DNA of 64,000 nt, from positions 1,054,001 to 1,118,000 of the forward strand of contig CAILAC010000016.1 in assembly GCA_903832055.1 (NCBI GenBank), read 5' to 3'. This DNA is from an uncultured Acidobacteriota bacterium (lineage in GTDB: Bacteria; Acidobacteriota; Terriglobia; Terriglobales; Acidobacteriaceae). The notes beneath the pieces were generated by a model. That model saw nothing but the letters and a program-made list of their open reading frames with translations. It was not told the origin of the DNA and did no database searches. The first letter of the stretch is position 1. The number at the start of each line of letters is the position of its first letter. Position numbers and translations under genes: made by a program. Below, piece by piece: positions 1-9,173 of this stretch.

Positions 1-1
1 G

Positions 2-559
2 GTACTGGCGCTCTCGCTGATTACAGTACTGAGCCTGTCAAAGGCTGAGCCCTTCAAGACAATTCTGCGTGGGACGGAGCAGTATGACCTTGGCAAATTC
101 ACCTTTGCCTTTGTCATGCTGAACATGTACCTTGCCTTTGCGCAGTTCCTGATCATATGGTCAGGCAATTTGCCGGAAGAGATTCCGTGGTACCTCAACC
201 GCATCAACGGGCACTGGGGCATCATCTGCACGCTGGACTTCATGTTCCACTGGCTGATTCCCTTCTCCCTGCTGCTCTCAAAAGATATCAAGCGCAACAA
301 GAAGCGACTCATCAAGGTATGCCAGTGGATGATTTTCGCCAAGGCCTTTGATCTCTTCTGGCTGGTTGAGCCGAACTTCAAGGACGCTGCACGCAACCTT
401 CACTTCAGCTGGGGAATTCTCGAGTATGCTGCGGTGCCGGTGGCGATGACCGCTCTCTGGATGGCCTACTACTTTACGAATCTGACAACGCGTCCGCTGG
501 TAGCGACGAACGATCCGCATCTGGCGGAGATTCTGGAGCCTGAACATGCACACGCATGA
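2..559 (+). CDS. actF: Alternative complex III subunit ActF (C-terminal part)
   Basis: The frame is open to the left window edge, so only about the last 185 residues are seen. They form hydrophobic, NrfD-like membrane segments with polar loops. A loop containing SGNLPEEIPWYL is what I associate with the quinone-binding subunits of the quinol:cytochrome c oxidoreductase known as alternative complex III, an inner-membrane enzyme that replaces bc1. The caa3 oxidase genes that follow on the same strand support this, because the two are commonly clustered. The 3' end overlaps the next gene by 14 nt. ActF rather than its paralogue ActC is inferred from the position just before the oxidase genes. 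The upstream subunits lie outside the window. Confidence 0.6.
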   Translation, partial: VLALSLITVLSLSKAEPFKTILRGTEQYDLGKFTFAFVMLNMYLAFAQFLIIWSGNLPEEIPWYLNRINGHWGIICTLDFMFHWLIPFSLLLSKDIKRNKKRLIKVCQWMIFAKAFDLFWLVEPNFKDAARNLHFSWGILEYAAVPVAMTALWMAYYFTNLTTRPLVATNDPHLAEILEPEHAHA

Positions 560-1139
560 TCCGAAAGAAACCAAAGTTGATGCCTCGCTAGGCTACGAAG
601 GGTCCGACGTACGGGTCTCGGGCGTGGTGGTGTTCCTGACCGCCCTCGGCATCTTCGTCGTGGTGACCGCCTTTCTGTGCATTGGAATTGGCAAAGTCAT
701 CAACTCTCAACTTGCCAAGGCAGATGGGCCAACAACGAAGTGGAATCATCCGGTCGATGTCCGCAAGCTCGGCAACCTGGCTACTTCACCGGAGTTGCAG
801 CAGCAGTTTGCCCAACTGGCAAACCGCTTCCCTACGCCGCGCCTGCAGACGGACGACGGCTACCAGGAAGTTGCCGACATGCACGCCAAGGAAGATTTGC
901 TGCTCGAAAACTACAGCTATGTTGACCGAGGCAAGGGAACCGTACGGATTCCGATAGAACGGGCGATGGAACTGATCGCTGAGCGCGGACTGCCGGTCGT
1001 TCCAGCTACTCCTTCGACTGAAAAGACGCTGGCGGGAGCAGAGTTGCCGGTAGTGAAAGCGCCGCTGACCAATGGGTTTGCACGCACCGGGTATGAGCAG
1101 GAGCAGATGGCCAAGGCGGCTGCAAACAAGGCTGAGTAA
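546..1139 (+). CDS. Single-pass membrane protein of the ACIII/oxidase cluster, function unknown
   Basis: This 197-residue protein has a short hydrophilic N-terminus, one strong transmembrane segment (about residues 25-50) and a soluble C-terminal part that should face the periplasm. A recognisable block, IPIERAMELIAERGLP (about residues 136-151), follows a LENYSYVDRGKG stretch. I associate this type of protein with respiratory clusters between alternative complex III and SCO/oxidase genes, but it has no assigned reaction. The start codon lies inside the end of actF, which implies translational coupling. An assembly or accessory role for the ACIII-caa3 supercomplex is inference only. Confidence 0.7.
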   Translation: MHTHDPKETKVDASLGYEGSDVRVSGVVVFLTALGIFVVVTAFLCIGIGKVINSQLAKADGPTTKWNHPVDVRKLGNLATSPELQQQFAQLANRFPTPRLQTDDGYQEVADMHAKEDLLLENYSYVDRGKGTVRIPIERAMELIAERGLPVVPATPSTEKTLAGAELPVVKAPLTNGFARTGYEQEQMAKAAANKAE

Positions 1140-1178
1140 CCTCAAACACGGCAATTCAGGGCAGCAAGGACAAACAAG

Positions 1179-2123
1179 ATGAAGCAGAATTCTACAAACC
1201 GATGGACGCGCACGGCAAAGGCTTTCGCTTATGCCAGCATCCTGGCGTGCGTGGGAACTGCCACGCTGGTGGCCCAGGTCGCAGCGACCGGTGAGAAGCA
1301 GATTGGGCCCACCAACGATAAGCCGCCCGCGATTCTGGACAAGGTTGGGATTACGCAGAACCTGAACCAGCAACTGCCGCTGGGGCTCAACTTTGTGGAT
1401 GAAGCAGGCAAGTCAGTCCATCTGAGCGATTACTTTGGCAAACATCCGGCAATCCTGGCGCTGGTGTATTTTCAGTGCCCGATGCTGTGTTCAGAGGAGC
1501 TGAACGGGCTGACCTCTGCCCTGCGGATGGTGAAACTCACCCCGGGTAAAGATTTCGAAGTAGTCGTGGTGAGCATTGACGCAACGGAAGGGCCAGATCT
1601 GGCGGCAGCAAAGAAGCGCAGCTATGTGAATCGATATGGACACCCGGAGACGGCGGATGGGTGGCACTTCCTGACGGGCAAGCAGCCAGAGATTGACCAA
1701 CTGACGAAAACAGTTGGTTTTGGTTATGTGAAGATTCCGGGGCCGGATGGAAAGCTGACGCAGTTTGCGCATGCAAGCGCCATCCAGATAGTGACGCCGG
1801 AAGGCAAGTTGGCGCAATACTACATGGGGGTGGAGTATTCGCCCAAGGATTTGAGGCTGGGCCTGGTGGAGGCCTCCGCCAACAAGATCGGTTCGCCGGT
1901 CGACAACATTTTGACGTATTGCTACCACTACGACCCAACAACCAACTCCCACAGCCTTATCGTTGCCCGCGTAGTGCAGTTAGGTGGGGCATTGATGGTG
2001 CTGGGGCTGGGCGGGTTCATGATTGTGATGTTTCGCCGGGACGCACAGTCGCCCAAGGTAGGTACGGCCGGAGCCGCTTCTGGAAATTCCAGGAGCGGGC
2101 AGGAACCCAAGAGGAACGGATAA
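1179..2123 (+). CDS. SCO1/SenC family copper chaperone for cytochrome oxidase
   Basis: The 314-residue protein starts with a signal sequence (about residues 13-35), followed by a thioredoxin-fold SCO domain (about 50-235). The copper-binding set is visible: the CPMLC motif gives Cys100 and Cys104, and His198 sits in FAHAS. A C-terminal hydrophobic helix (about 265-285) followed by Arg residues should anchor it in the inner membrane, which is longer than minimal SCO proteins. SCO proteins deliver copper to, or reduce cysteines of, the CuA site of subunit II, and the coxB gene follows only 6 nt downstream, so its likely client is encoded next door. Confidence 0.93.
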   Translation: MKQNSTNRWTRTAKAFAYASILACVGTATLVAQVAATGEKQIGPTNDKPPAILDKVGITQNLNQQLPLGLNFVDEAGKSVHLSDYFGKHPAILALVYFQCPMLCSEELNGLTSALRMVKLTPGKDFEVVVVSIDATEGPDLAAAKKRSYVNRYGHPETADGWHFLTGKQPEIDQLTKTVGFGYVKIPGPDGKLTQFAHASAIQIVTPEGKLAQYYMGVEYSPKDLRLGLVEASANKIGSPVDNILTYCYHYDPTTNSHSLIVARVVQLGGALMVLGLGGFMIVMFRRDAQSPKVGTAGAASGNSRSGQEPKRNG

Positions 2124-2129
2124 CGGTAT

Positions 2130-3197
2130 ATGGGATTGAGTCCAGTAATTTGGCAGTTTCTCGTAAAGTGGATGGTCAGCTTCGCGATCATTCCGCCAGA
2201 AGCTTCGCGGATTGCGCCGCAGGTAGACGCTCTGCTGGTGTTCATGACGCTGGTGAGCCTGGTTGGATTGACCCTTGTAGGTCTGTTGGTGACGGCGTTC
2301 TCGATCTTGTATCGGCGCGACCGCAACCCTGTGCCGACGCAGATCGAGGGCTCGACGCTGCTTGAGGCGACATGGACCATCATCCCGCTGGGCCTGTTCC
2401 TCATCATGTTTGTTTGGGGATCGGTGTTGTACTTCCGCATTTACACCCCTCCACCGAACGCCATGAACATCTATGTAGTGGGCAAACAGTGGATGTGGAA
2501 AGCCGAGCATCCGGGCGGACAGCATGAGATCAATTCACTGCATATTCCGATCGACAAGCCAATCCAGTTGACGCTGATTTCGCAGGATGTCTTCCACAGC
2601 TTCTCGATCCCGGCATTCCGGGTGAAGCGCGAGGCGATTCCCGGCCGATACACGACGGTATGGTTTGAGGCGACGACACCGGGTACCTATCACCTCTTCT
2701 GCACGCAGTATTGCGGAACGGCGCACTCGGCCATGATTGGCGACATCGTCGTGCAGACGCCGGAAGACTACAAGATGTGGCTGGCAGGCTCAACGAGCGG
2801 CGTCTCACTGGCGCAAAACGGCGAACGCCTCTTCAGCAGCCTGAGCTGCGGTGCATGCCATAATGGGCAGCCCGATGCGCGTGGTCCGAGCCTGGCGAAC
2901 GTGTATGGTTCCAAGCTGACGCTGACAACCGGTTCGCCGGTGCTGGTGGATGAGGCTTATCTGCGACAGGCGATTCTCAATCCCTCCGCGCACATCACGC
3001 AGGGATATGCACCAATCATGCCGACCTACCAGGGCCAGATCAGCGAAGAAGGATTGATTTCGCTGGTGGAGTACATCAAGAATCTCAATTCGAATTACCG
3101 AGTGCAGCAAACACTGAACACCACGGAGCTTTTGCCAGAGCAACCCGACAAGGGAGCTGCCAAGGGAGCCGCTATGCAGGGGGTAGCAAAGCCATGA
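2130..3197 (+). CDS. coxB: Cytochrome c oxidase subunit II with fused cytochrome c domain (caa3 type)
   Basis: The 355-residue protein has two N-terminal transmembrane helices (about residues 32-60 and 80-103), a CuA cupredoxin domain and a C-terminal monohaem cytochrome c domain. CuA ligands are seen as His156 in DVFHSF and in [12 protein letters not shown] (Cys191, Cys195, His199, Met202). The usual Glu between the cysteines is Gln193, tolerable because that ligand is a backbone carbonyl. The haem c site is CGACH (Cys240, Cys243, His244). The fused domain marks a caa3 oxidase and would pass electrons directly to CuA. It overlaps coxA by 4 nt. The start follows a GAGGAACGGA ribosome-binding stretch. 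Confidence 0.96.
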   Translation: MGLSPVIWQFLVKWMVSFAIIPPEASRIAPQVDALLVFMTLVSLVGLTLVGLLVTAFSILYRRDRNPVPTQIEGSTLLEATWTIIPLGLFLIMFVWGSVLYFRIYTPPPNAMNIYVVGKQWMWKAEHPGGQHEINSLHIPIDKPIQLTLISQDVFHSFSIPAFRVKREAIPGRYTTVWFEATTPGTYHLFCTQYCGTAHSAMIGDIVVQTPEDYKMWLAGSTSGVSLAQNGERLFSSLSCGACHNGQPDARGPSLANVYGSKLTLTTGSPVLVDEAYLRQAILNPSAHITQGYAPIMPTYQGQISEEGLISLVEYIKNLNSNYRVQQTLNTTELLPEQPDKGAAKGAAMQGVAKP

Positions 3198-4855
3198 GTA
3201 CGATTCTGAATCTTCCCGACCAGGCGACGGCCCGGGTACCCAAGCGCAATTATCTGACCAATGAAAACGGCATCATGAGCTGGTTGCTGACGGGCGACCA
3301 CAAGCGAATCGCAATTCTGTATCTGATCTCGATTACGTTCTTCTTCTTCATCGGGGGAGCACTGGCGGGGTTGATCCGGCTTGAATTGCTGACGCCGCAG
3401 TCAGATCTGATGGCCAGCGATACGTACAACAAGATTTTCACCATGCATGGCGTGGTGATGATCTTCCTGTTCCTGGTGCCATCGGTCCCTGCGACACTCG
3501 GCAACTTCCTGATTCCGATCATGATCGGCGCCAAGGACCTGGCCTTCCCCAAGATCAACCTGCTCAGCTGGTACCTCTATTTGGCAGGCGGGGCGCTCAC
3601 CTTGGGAGCCATGATTTCAGGTGGCGTTGACACGGGCTGGACGTTTACCACGCCAATGTCAACTCACTTCTCGAATACCAACGTGATCACGACTGGGTTG
3701 GCCATCTTCATTGCCGGATTCAGCTCAATCTTCACTGGCTTGAACTTCATCGTGACCCTGCACCGCATGCGCGCACCGGGCATGACGTGGTTCAAAATGC
3801 CTCTCTTCTGCTGGGCGCATTATGCAGCATCCATTCTGATGGTCCTCGGTACGCCGGTTCTGGCCATCACAATTGTGCTGGTTGCGCTGGAGCGGACTGT
3901 CGGCATCGGGGTGTTTGACCCGACCAAGGGCGGCGATCCGATCCTCTTCCAGCACTTGTTCTGGTTCTACTCGCATCCGGCGGTGTACATCATGATTTTG
4001 CCGGGCATGGGCGTTATCAGCGAGGTCATCTCGACGTTCAGCCGCAAGCGGGTATTTGGATATACGGCGGTGGCCTTCAGCTCGGTGGCGATTGCGGTTT
4101 TCGGCTTCTTCGTATGGGCTCACCACATGTTCATCATGGGTGTGTCGAACTACGCGGTGCTGGTGTTCAGCTTGCTGACCATGCTGGTTGCGGTGCCTTC
4201 GGCGATCAAAATCTTCAACTGGGCGTTCACGCTCTACAAGGGTTCGATTACCTTTGAAACGCCGATGCTGTATGCCTTCGGTTTCATGGGCCTCTTCACA
4301 ATCGGCGGCTTGACTGGCGTCTTCCTGGGAACAGCTGGAACGGATATCCACCTGACCGAAACCTACTTCATCGTTGCGCACTTTCACTTTGTGATGGTGG
4401 GCGGCATGCTGATGGCATTCCTGTCAGGCATTCACTTCTGGTGGCCCAAGCTGACGGGGCGCATGTATCCGGAAAAGATTTCGCAGCTGGCAGCGGTGGT
4501 TACGTTCATCGGCTTCAACTTCACCTTCTTCCCACAGTTCCTGCTGGGCATGCTGGGCATGCCGCGCCGGTATGCCGCTTATCCGCAGGAGTTCCAGGTG
4601 CTCAACGTGTTTTCCACAGCAGGCGCCACGATTCTTGGCGTGGGCTATCTGCTGCCGATGATCTATTTGGTCTGGTCATTGAAATATGGCCAGATCGCCG
4701 GCAATAATCCGTGGCAGGCTACGGGTCTCGAGTGGCAGATCCAGTCGCCGCCCCTGACTGAAAACTTCACCACCATCCCGATTGTGACTCAGGATGTGTA
4801 TGACTACGAGTGGCTGGAACGGCAGAAAGAGCACGAGGTGACGCATGTCGGATAG
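3194..4855 (+). CDS. coxA: Cytochrome c oxidase subunit I, A2-type haem-copper oxidase
   Basis: This 553-residue polytopic protein is the catalytic subunit reducing O2 to water while pumping protons. Haem and CuB ligands are visible: His85 in FTMHGVVM (low-spin haem), YSHPAVY (CuB histidine and the cross-linked Tyr), WAHHMF (two CuB histidines) and VAHFHFV (high- and low-spin haem histidines). Helix VI reads YSHPAVY instead of GHPEVY. This is the signature of the A2 subfamily, where the D-channel glutamate is replaced by a Tyr-Ser pair, as in the caa3 enzymes of Rhodothermus and Thermus. The gene overlaps coxB by 4 nt and coxC by 11 nt. Confidence 0.97.
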   Translation: MSTILNLPDQATARVPKRNYLTNENGIMSWLLTGDHKRIAILYLISITFFFFIGGALAGLIRLELLTPQSDLMASDTYNKIFTMHGVVMIFLFLVPSVPATLGNFLIPIMIGAKDLAFPKINLLSWYLYLAGGALTLGAMISGGVDTGWTFTTPMSTHFSNTNVITTGLAIFIAGFSSIFTGLNFIVTLHRMRAPGMTWFKMPLFCWAHYAASILMVLGTPVLAITIVLVALERTVGIGVFDPTKGGDPILFQHLFWFYSHPAVYIMILPGMGVISEVISTFSRKRVFGYTAVAFSSVAIAVFGFFVWAHHMFIMGVSNYAVLVFSLLTMLVAVPSAIKIFNWAFTLYKGSITFETPMLYAFGFMGLFTIGGLTGVFLGTAGTDIHLTETYFIVAHFHFVMVGGMLMAFLSGIHFWWPKLTGRMYPEKISQLAAVVTFIGFNFTFFPQFLLGMLGMPRRYAAYPQEFQVLNVFSTAGATILGVGYLLPMIYLVWSLKYGQIAGNNPWQATGLEWQIQSPPLTENFTTIPIVTQDVYDYEWLERQKEHEVTHVG

Positions 4856-5582
4856 TCACGCGGTCGCAGTAGCAGAGCATGGGGCGCACGAACACCCCGC
4901 GCACCTGCGCCACCATTTTGTATCGCTCGAACAGCAGGATGAGACCGCAAGCTTTGGCATGTGGCTCTTTCTGCTGACAGAAATCATGTTCTTCGGTGGC
5001 CTTTTCACCGCTTACCTGATCTACCGGAACTGGTATTACCCTGCCTTTGTCTCCGCTTCGCATACGCTCTCGATCACGCTTGGCGCAATCAATACGCTGG
5101 TGCTGATCACGTCGAGCTTTACGATGGCCATGGGTGTGTGGTGTGCAGAGACGAAGAAGCAGAAGGGGCTGATCTGGTCACTGATAGCGACCATCGTCCT
5201 GGGCTTTGCCTTCCTCGGCATCAAGACGGTCGAGTACAAGGAAAAATTTGAAAAGCATCACGTACCGGGTAGCTCGTTCAGCATCCAGTCGTTCGTTCAT
5301 CCGGTAGCTGAGGATGGCAAGGCGGCGGACAAGGCCTTGCCGGCAGATACGGCGGCGCGAACAGAAGTCTACTTCTCGCTGTACTTTGCCATGACCGGCA
5401 TGCACGCAGTGCACATGATTGTGGGTATCGGCCTGCTGCTCATGATGCTGGTGCAAGCCATCCGGGGGGCCTATTCTCATGGGAATATCGCCTTTGTCGA
5501 AAATTTTGGGCTGTATTGGCATTTTGTTGATTTGGTGTGGATCTTCCTGTTCCCGTTGCTGTATCTCATCAGTCGGCACTGA
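4845..5582 (+). CDS. coxC: Cytochrome c oxidase subunit III
   Basis: The 245-residue protein begins with a His-rich cytoplasmic tail and has about five transmembrane segments, ending in a helix rich in aromatic and Leu residues before the C-terminal SRH. The region around [12 protein letters not shown] and [18 protein letters not shown] is typical of subunit III. A polar, Lys/Ala-rich stretch at about residues 145-175 is longer than in minimal homologues. The start codon lies inside the end of coxA, so it is translationally coupled. It stabilises the oxidase rather than carrying redox centres. Confidence 0.94.
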   Translation: MSDSHAVAVAEHGAHEHPAHLRHHFVSLEQQDETASFGMWLFLLTEIMFFGGLFTAYLIYRNWYYPAFVSASHTLSITLGAINTLVLITSSFTMAMGVWCAETKKQKGLIWSLIATIVLGFAFLGIKTVEYKEKFEKHHVPGSSFSIQSFVHPVAEDGKAADKALPADTAARTEVYFSLYFAMTGMHAVHMIVGIGLLLMMLVQAIRGAYSHGNIAFVENFGLYWHFVDLVWIFLFPLLYLISRH

Positions 5583-5661
5583 TGGCAGAGAACAGGGGAT
5601 AGGGACCACCGGTTAAGGATTAGCCAATTGGCGTACCGAAGCGCTGGAGAGGATTAGGAAG

Positions 5662-5994
5662 ATGTCAGAAAATCACGCGGAGGCCCACGAGGGCGAGCAC
5701 TTTCACGAAGCCCATATTGTCAGCCCGAAGGTCTATTTTGTCATCTTCATGGCGCTGCTTGTGGGTACGGCTTTGACCATTGGAGCCTCCTATGTCGATA
5801 TGGGGCCATGGAATCCAGTCATCGCCATCGCGATTGCGGTAACCAAGGCAACGCTGGTTGTGCTCTATTTCATGCACATCAAGTACAGCTCCAAGCTGAT
5901 GAAGCTGACCGTGGGCGCGGGTGTTTTCACATTCCTCATTCTTGTAGGAATGTGCCTCTCGGACTATATCTCACGTGCATGGGGCCAGTGGTAA
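5662..5994 (+). CDS. coxD: Cytochrome c oxidase subunit IV (prokaryotic COX4 family)
   Basis: This 110-residue protein has a His/Glu-rich N-terminus and three predicted transmembrane helices. The central KATLVVLYFMHIKYSS stretch is the family hallmark, and the length fits bacterial subunit IV. A GGAGAGGATTAGGAAG purine-rich stretch precedes the ATG. It is 79 nt after coxC and is the last gene before a strong hairpin terminator, so it closes the oxidase operon. Its role is structural within the inner-membrane oxidase. Confidence 0.9.
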   Translation: MSENHAEAHEGEHFHEAHIVSPKVYFVIFMALLVGTALTIGASYVDMGPWNPVIAIAIAVTKATLVVLYFMHIKYSSKLMKLTVGAGVFTFLILVGMCLSDYISRAWGQW

Positions 5995-6017
5995 GCTAGT
6001 CACCTTCAGGACAAATC

Positions 6018-6050
6018 AAAGGGGCTGCCAGAAATGGCGGCCCCTTTGTT
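6018..6050 (+). terminator. Terminator after the oxidase operon
   Basis: A 12-nt stem (6018-6029 pairing with 6036-6047, one G-T wobble) with a 6-nt loop lies 24 nt past the coxD stop. The right arm ends in CCCCTTTGTTG. The flanking A- and T-rich ends let it work in both directions, which suits its place between the convergent coxD and esterase genes. Confidence 0.75.
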
Positions 6051-6074
6051 GCGTTCAGGGAAATCTGCCCAGAC

Positions 6075-7262
6075 CTATCTACGCTTCTCCCAAACCTCTT
6101 CGTGGCGGTCGTCGCGGAGATGAATTGCATTCACCCGCCCCTGGGCGTCGCGATCAAAGGTCAGCCGTGTCAGCGAGCCTGAGGGATAGAAGAAAGTGCT
6201 GCTCGACTCAGCCATGATCTCATTGATATCTCCCTGGGCGTTCTTGATATAGACCTGATCACCCTGATGGAGGATGGTGGCAATCAGCACGTTGGAGCTG
6301 TCGTGATACTCGCCAACATACGTATCGAGGATGGCTGGGGGCAACTTGAGCGCGGGGGGATGGAGGGGGACGAGGAGTCGTTCGGCGAGCGGTGGGAGCT
6401 GCGCTACCTGACTCAAGCGATGCGACAGTAACCACCGAGGCAGCTCTGGTTCGTTATAGGCGCGGGACCAGGAATCGTGGTGGAGGCCCTGATATTCCCA
6501 GAGACGGATGTGGCCAGATTCTGCTTTGAAGGCCTCAAACATCAGGTCAGATTGGCGGGGAACGACGGTTGTATCTTCAGAGCCGTGGAAGAGCCAGATG
6601 GGGATGCGCCCGATGCGGTGGGCGTATTCAGCGGGAAGGCTGGTTGCAGATTGCCAGCGGTCGGGGGCGTAGCTCCAGAAGATGCCGGCAGAGGCGATGG
6701 CGATGGCTGCCCAGCGGTGCGGATAGAGCTTCGCGAGCTCCCAGGCACCGTAGCCGCCGAGGGAGAGCCCGGTAAGGTAGGTGCGGTCGGGGTCAGCGTG
6801 AAACTCTTTCACTTCCTGATCGAGGGAGGCGAGGGCGAGTTGGAGCATTTCAGGGTCAGTCCAGAAGTGGCGCAGGGAGCATTGCGGCATCACGACGATG
6901 AAAGGCCAGCGCTCGGGGTGGTCGCGCAGCTCCTGGGGGAGGCCGATCTGGGTTTGCCACATACCTTCAGAGCCGCGCTCGCCGCGCCCGTGGAGGAAGA
7001 GGATGATGGGCGGGGGTTCTGGCCCTCTTCCGGGAAACTTTGAGTTGCCGGTCGGCGCCTTTGGGTTAGCAAGCATCTCAGGAATAAAGACCTGGAACTT
7101 GTAGGTGGTTCCGGCGACGGTGACGGCGCGATTCAGAAAGCCCGTCTCCTGGCGAGGTGCAGAAGGGCGTGCCGCAGCGCCTGAACTGATTGAAGACGCA
7201 AAAATGGCGCAAATGATCACAGCCCTTGCGCCCAAACGATGGAACGATAGCATGCACTCCAT
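6075..7262 (-). CDS. Secreted alpha/beta-hydrolase (predicted esterase/peptidase)
   Basis: The 395-residue protein has a signal peptide (about residues 10-31) and an alpha/beta-hydrolase domain of the dienelactone hydrolase/phospholipase-carboxylesterase group. Seen motifs are FLHGRGERG (oxyanion region), GLSLGG with the nucleophile Ser167, Asp230 in FHGSED and His261/His262 in GLHHDSW. The last 80 residues or so form a separate beta-rich domain beginning LDTYVGEY, similar to domains often attached to secreted hydrolases. An alternative ATG lies three codons downstream. Substrate is unknown; a carbohydrate ester is possible. It is convergent with coxD. Confidence 0.85.
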   Translation of the reverse strand: MECMLSFHRLGARAVIICAIFASSISSGAAARPSAPRQETGFLNRAVTVAGTTYKFQVFIPEMLANPKAPTGNSKFPGRGPEPPPIILFLHGRGERGSEGMWQTQIGLPQELRDHPERWPFIVVMPQCSLRHFWTDPEMLQLALASLDQEVKEFHADPDRTYLTGLSLGGYGAWELAKLYPHRWAAIAIASAGIFWSYAPDRWQSATSLPAEYAHRIGRIPIWLFHGSEDTTVVPRQSDLMFEAFKAESGHIRLWEYQGLHHDSWSRAYNEPELPRWLLSHRLSQVAQLPPLAERLLVPLHPPALKLPPAILDTYVGEYHDSSNVLIATILHQGDQVYIKNAQGDINEIMAESSSTFFYPSGSLTRLTFDRDAQGRVNAIHLRDDRHEEVWEKRR

Positions 7263-7294
7263 CCAAACATACTTAGGTGTGATTGGGAAGTGCT

Positions 7295-7420
7295 TTAGGC
7301 AGCCCCAGAAGGCGGAAAGCGGGCTCCGAGCGGGTCAGACAGCTCGTAGTGAATGCCGACGTTCTCCCGGGTGGCGGCCAGATGCCCGCCTGCGAAAACA
7401 TTCGAGTGCTGCCAGGTTTC
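7295..7420 (-). pseudogene. RHS core remnant
   Basis: One minus-strand frame carries NVFAGGHLAATRENVGIHYE followed by LSDPLGAR. This matches the part of RHS proteins that normally reads like VFAGGKLLATY...HYYLSDPLG, just before the GKERD...ARYY core. Sequence before and after this patch loses the family pattern and the frame stops at 7295. I read it as a decayed fragment of a displaced RHS module. No function is expected. Confidence 0.55.
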
Positions 7421-7580
7421 AGTCGAGCCTGCATATCTTTGTGCGTTCGTCCACCATGATTCAATCTGCACCGCGCCTCTGTTTTCTGTGATGTCGTGGC
7501 TAAAGCTTGACTCTTGCCAGATTGTAACTTGCAAAGATTGAGGAGTGTCCTTATTCCTGACAGCATTGAGCTCCGAGAGA

Positions 7581-7612
7581 CCCACATCTCAAAATCGAGA
7601 TGTGGGGCACCC
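7581..7612 (+). repeat. Palindromic intergenic repeat, copy 1
   Basis: CCCACATCTC (7581-7590) and GAGATGTGGG (7597-7606) form a perfect 10-bp hairpin with a 6-nt loop, followed by GCACCC. An almost identical copy lies at 41244-41275, and two related elements at 13564 and 19112 share the TGGGGCACC end. Confidence 0.75.
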
Positions 7613-7936
7613 TCAATGGTTACTTTTCCAGATATGGGCCACCCGCCCCAGTATTTCGAGCCTTTTCCCTTTAGTCGCCAGATTCTAAACACGTTCCCGC
7701 AGAGTAACCCAAGGTTGCTCTACAGCACCCAATCTGGGGGAGACGTGTCCTACCCCTGCCCATGCGCAAGCATGGCGCTTTTCGCTCGCCGTGCCGATGT
7801 TGCCGGATGGAGCCACTGACGCAAGCCAGCCAGCCCAGCCGACGCCCGCCACGGCTCGACACTCACCCCCAGCACGGCCCCAGACGCGCCACAGGCCGCC
7901 CCGAAGAGCGGCCTGCGGGTAGGTCACGCACATCGC

Positions 7937-8404
7937 TTAATGGCCATCCGCTGCCTTTGTGCTTCCGGCTCGCTTAGTCGCAAAATCCTTCATTGATAGC
8001 TTGATCCGTCTTTCCTTGATGAAGTCAGAAGTCACGACAACCTCACCTTGCAAGTCGAACGGCGCATCGGATGCAGCATCCTTCTCGGCTTCAACGACCA
8101 TAAAATCCTGGAGAAAATCCGGGTCCATGGCTGCTGCACCTACGTCTATCGAACCCTTGATAACCGTATTCCACGACGGGTCATTGTCCACCGAAATGTT
8201 CCACCCGATAGGGACGTTGGGCAGTAATGCGATCCTGCCCGAGCGAACATATATCTCGAACCCGACGATCCGCTCATTGTTGGCAAGATGCAGCGCCGGA
8301 ATTGAGACAGACATGACTTGGCATTGGGCTTTCATACTGCTCAACAGAAGCAATGCCGCAAATACGCAAAATGCGAAAGCCTTCTTCTTTGATTTCCTAT
8401 TCAT
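7937..8404 (-). CDS. Exported 155-residue protein, candidate immunity partner of the RHS module
   Basis: The protein starts with a Lys/Arg-rich tip and a hydrophobic signal peptide (about residues 9-27), then an apparently soluble, beta-rich domain of about 125 residues with no family I recognise. Its ATG overlaps the end of the RHS C-terminal gene by 8 nt, so the two are translationally coupled in the order toxin then partner. Immunity genes sit directly after RHS C-terminal toxins. An exported one makes sense only if the toxin acts in the periplasm, which fits the cell-wall type barrel of its neighbour. The immunity role is inference from context. Base composition is less GC-rich than the neighbours. 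Confidence 0.7.
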   Translation of the reverse strand: MNRKSKKKAFAFCVFAALLLLSSMKAQCQVMSVSIPALHLANNERIVGFEIYVRSGRIALLPNVPIGWNISVDNDPSWNTVIKGSIDVGAAAMDPDFLQDFMVVEAEKDAASDAPFDLQGEVVVTSDFIKERRIKLSMKDFATKRAGSTKAADGH

Positions 8405-9173
8405 TTGGCACCGTCACAGTCACAGCAACTCTATTGTGCGAATTGCCCGTCAAAGACCTCATTGCAGTAGGTGTTAAGTCGATGACGATATTGGGATCAG
8501 GACTTAGTGGACTCAGCGCTCGTCCATTCGCACCCCTTGCAAATGGACCAGTGTCATTGACCACAACTCTAATCGTCGTCGTGACCTGATGTCCATTCAC
8601 GTCGGTGCTTGTGTAGGACACAACCACCGTCTGCCCATTCTTCGCCCTGTCCGGGGTCATCGCGGCAGCCATCTTGCTGCCGTCAAATTTGCCGCCGTAT
8701 GCGAGTTTCGCCCCCGGAAGGTTGTACTCCGTAGCATCTCCGGTCAACTGCTTGGTCGTTGGCTGCTGTCCATTTTGTCCAGACGCAGGCGGCGGATTGT
8801 TTTGTGCAACTTCCGTATTGTTCTGCTGTTGGGCCTGGGACTGTTGGGGCGCTGGCGGGGCTGGAACATTCGTTTTGGCCCTAATTTCATCTTCGAGTCT
8901 GCAAAGCCCTGCCATTCGCTGGAAGCAATGCCCATCCACATCGACATGGATGATCGGGTTGTTCCCAACATAGGCATAGAGGTTCAGCGTTTGCGGGTCG
9001 TCCATTTTGGCGTAGGGAACGGGCTCAACCTTGGCGCTCCAGTCGGGGGAGAGGAAGCGGCCCGTCGGCGCGTTGTAGTAGCGGGCAAAGAAGTAGTCGT
9101 TGCCGGATTCGCTGTCGCGTTCCTTTTGCGTGAAGTGGTGTTCGGTGGCGTCGCTGAGAAACCCAGGTCCCAT
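8397..9173 (-). CDS. Truncated RHS C-terminal module with RlpA-like double-psi beta-barrel domain
   Basis: Using the ATG at 9173 gives 258 residues. Residues 8-80 are the final RHS-associated core (EHHFTQKERD, DYFFARYY, GRFLSPDW, NLYAYVGNNP). Residues 103-140 are a Pro/Gln/Asn-rich linker. Residues 144-257 resemble the double-psi beta-barrel of RlpA: ATEYNLPG and YGGKFDGSKMAAAM at the start, VVVNDTGPFARG (about 203-214) and IVIDLTPTAMRSL (about 229-241). RlpA-type barrels bind or cleave peptidoglycan glycan strands. The thousands of residues normally preceding the RHS core are missing; the VOC gene ends 49 nt upstream. It may be an orphan C-terminal module, expressed only after recombination. 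The start codon is uncertain because no good ribosome-binding site precedes it. Confidence 0.75.
   Translation of the reverse strand: MGPGFLSDATEHHFTQKERDSESGNDYFFARYYNAPTGRFLSPDWSAKVEPVPYAKMDDPQTLNLYAYVGNNPIIHVDVDGHCFQRMAGLCRLEDEIRAKTNVPAPPAPQQSQAQQQNNTEVAQNNPPPASGQNGQQPTTKQLTGDATEYNLPGAKLAYGGKFDGSKMAAAMTPDRAKNGQTVVVSYTSTDVNGHQVTTTIRVVVNDTGPFARGANGRALSPLSPDPNIVIDLTPTAMRSLTGNSHNRVAVTVTVPNE

Larger units (their letters stand above)
7263..7936. other. Gene-free stretch with decayed RHS sequence and hairpins
   Basis: No convincing intact gene is seen over these 674 bases, and overlapping short frames disagree with each other. It holds an RHS remnant (7295-7420), a perfect 10-bp hairpin (7581-7606), a CCATGC-GCAA-GCATGG hairpin (7760-7775) and an 8-bp GC-rich hairpin (7892-7915). 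The last begins 22 nt past the stop of the minus-strand 155-residue gene and could end its transcript, although it lacks a T-run. Confidence 0.6.
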
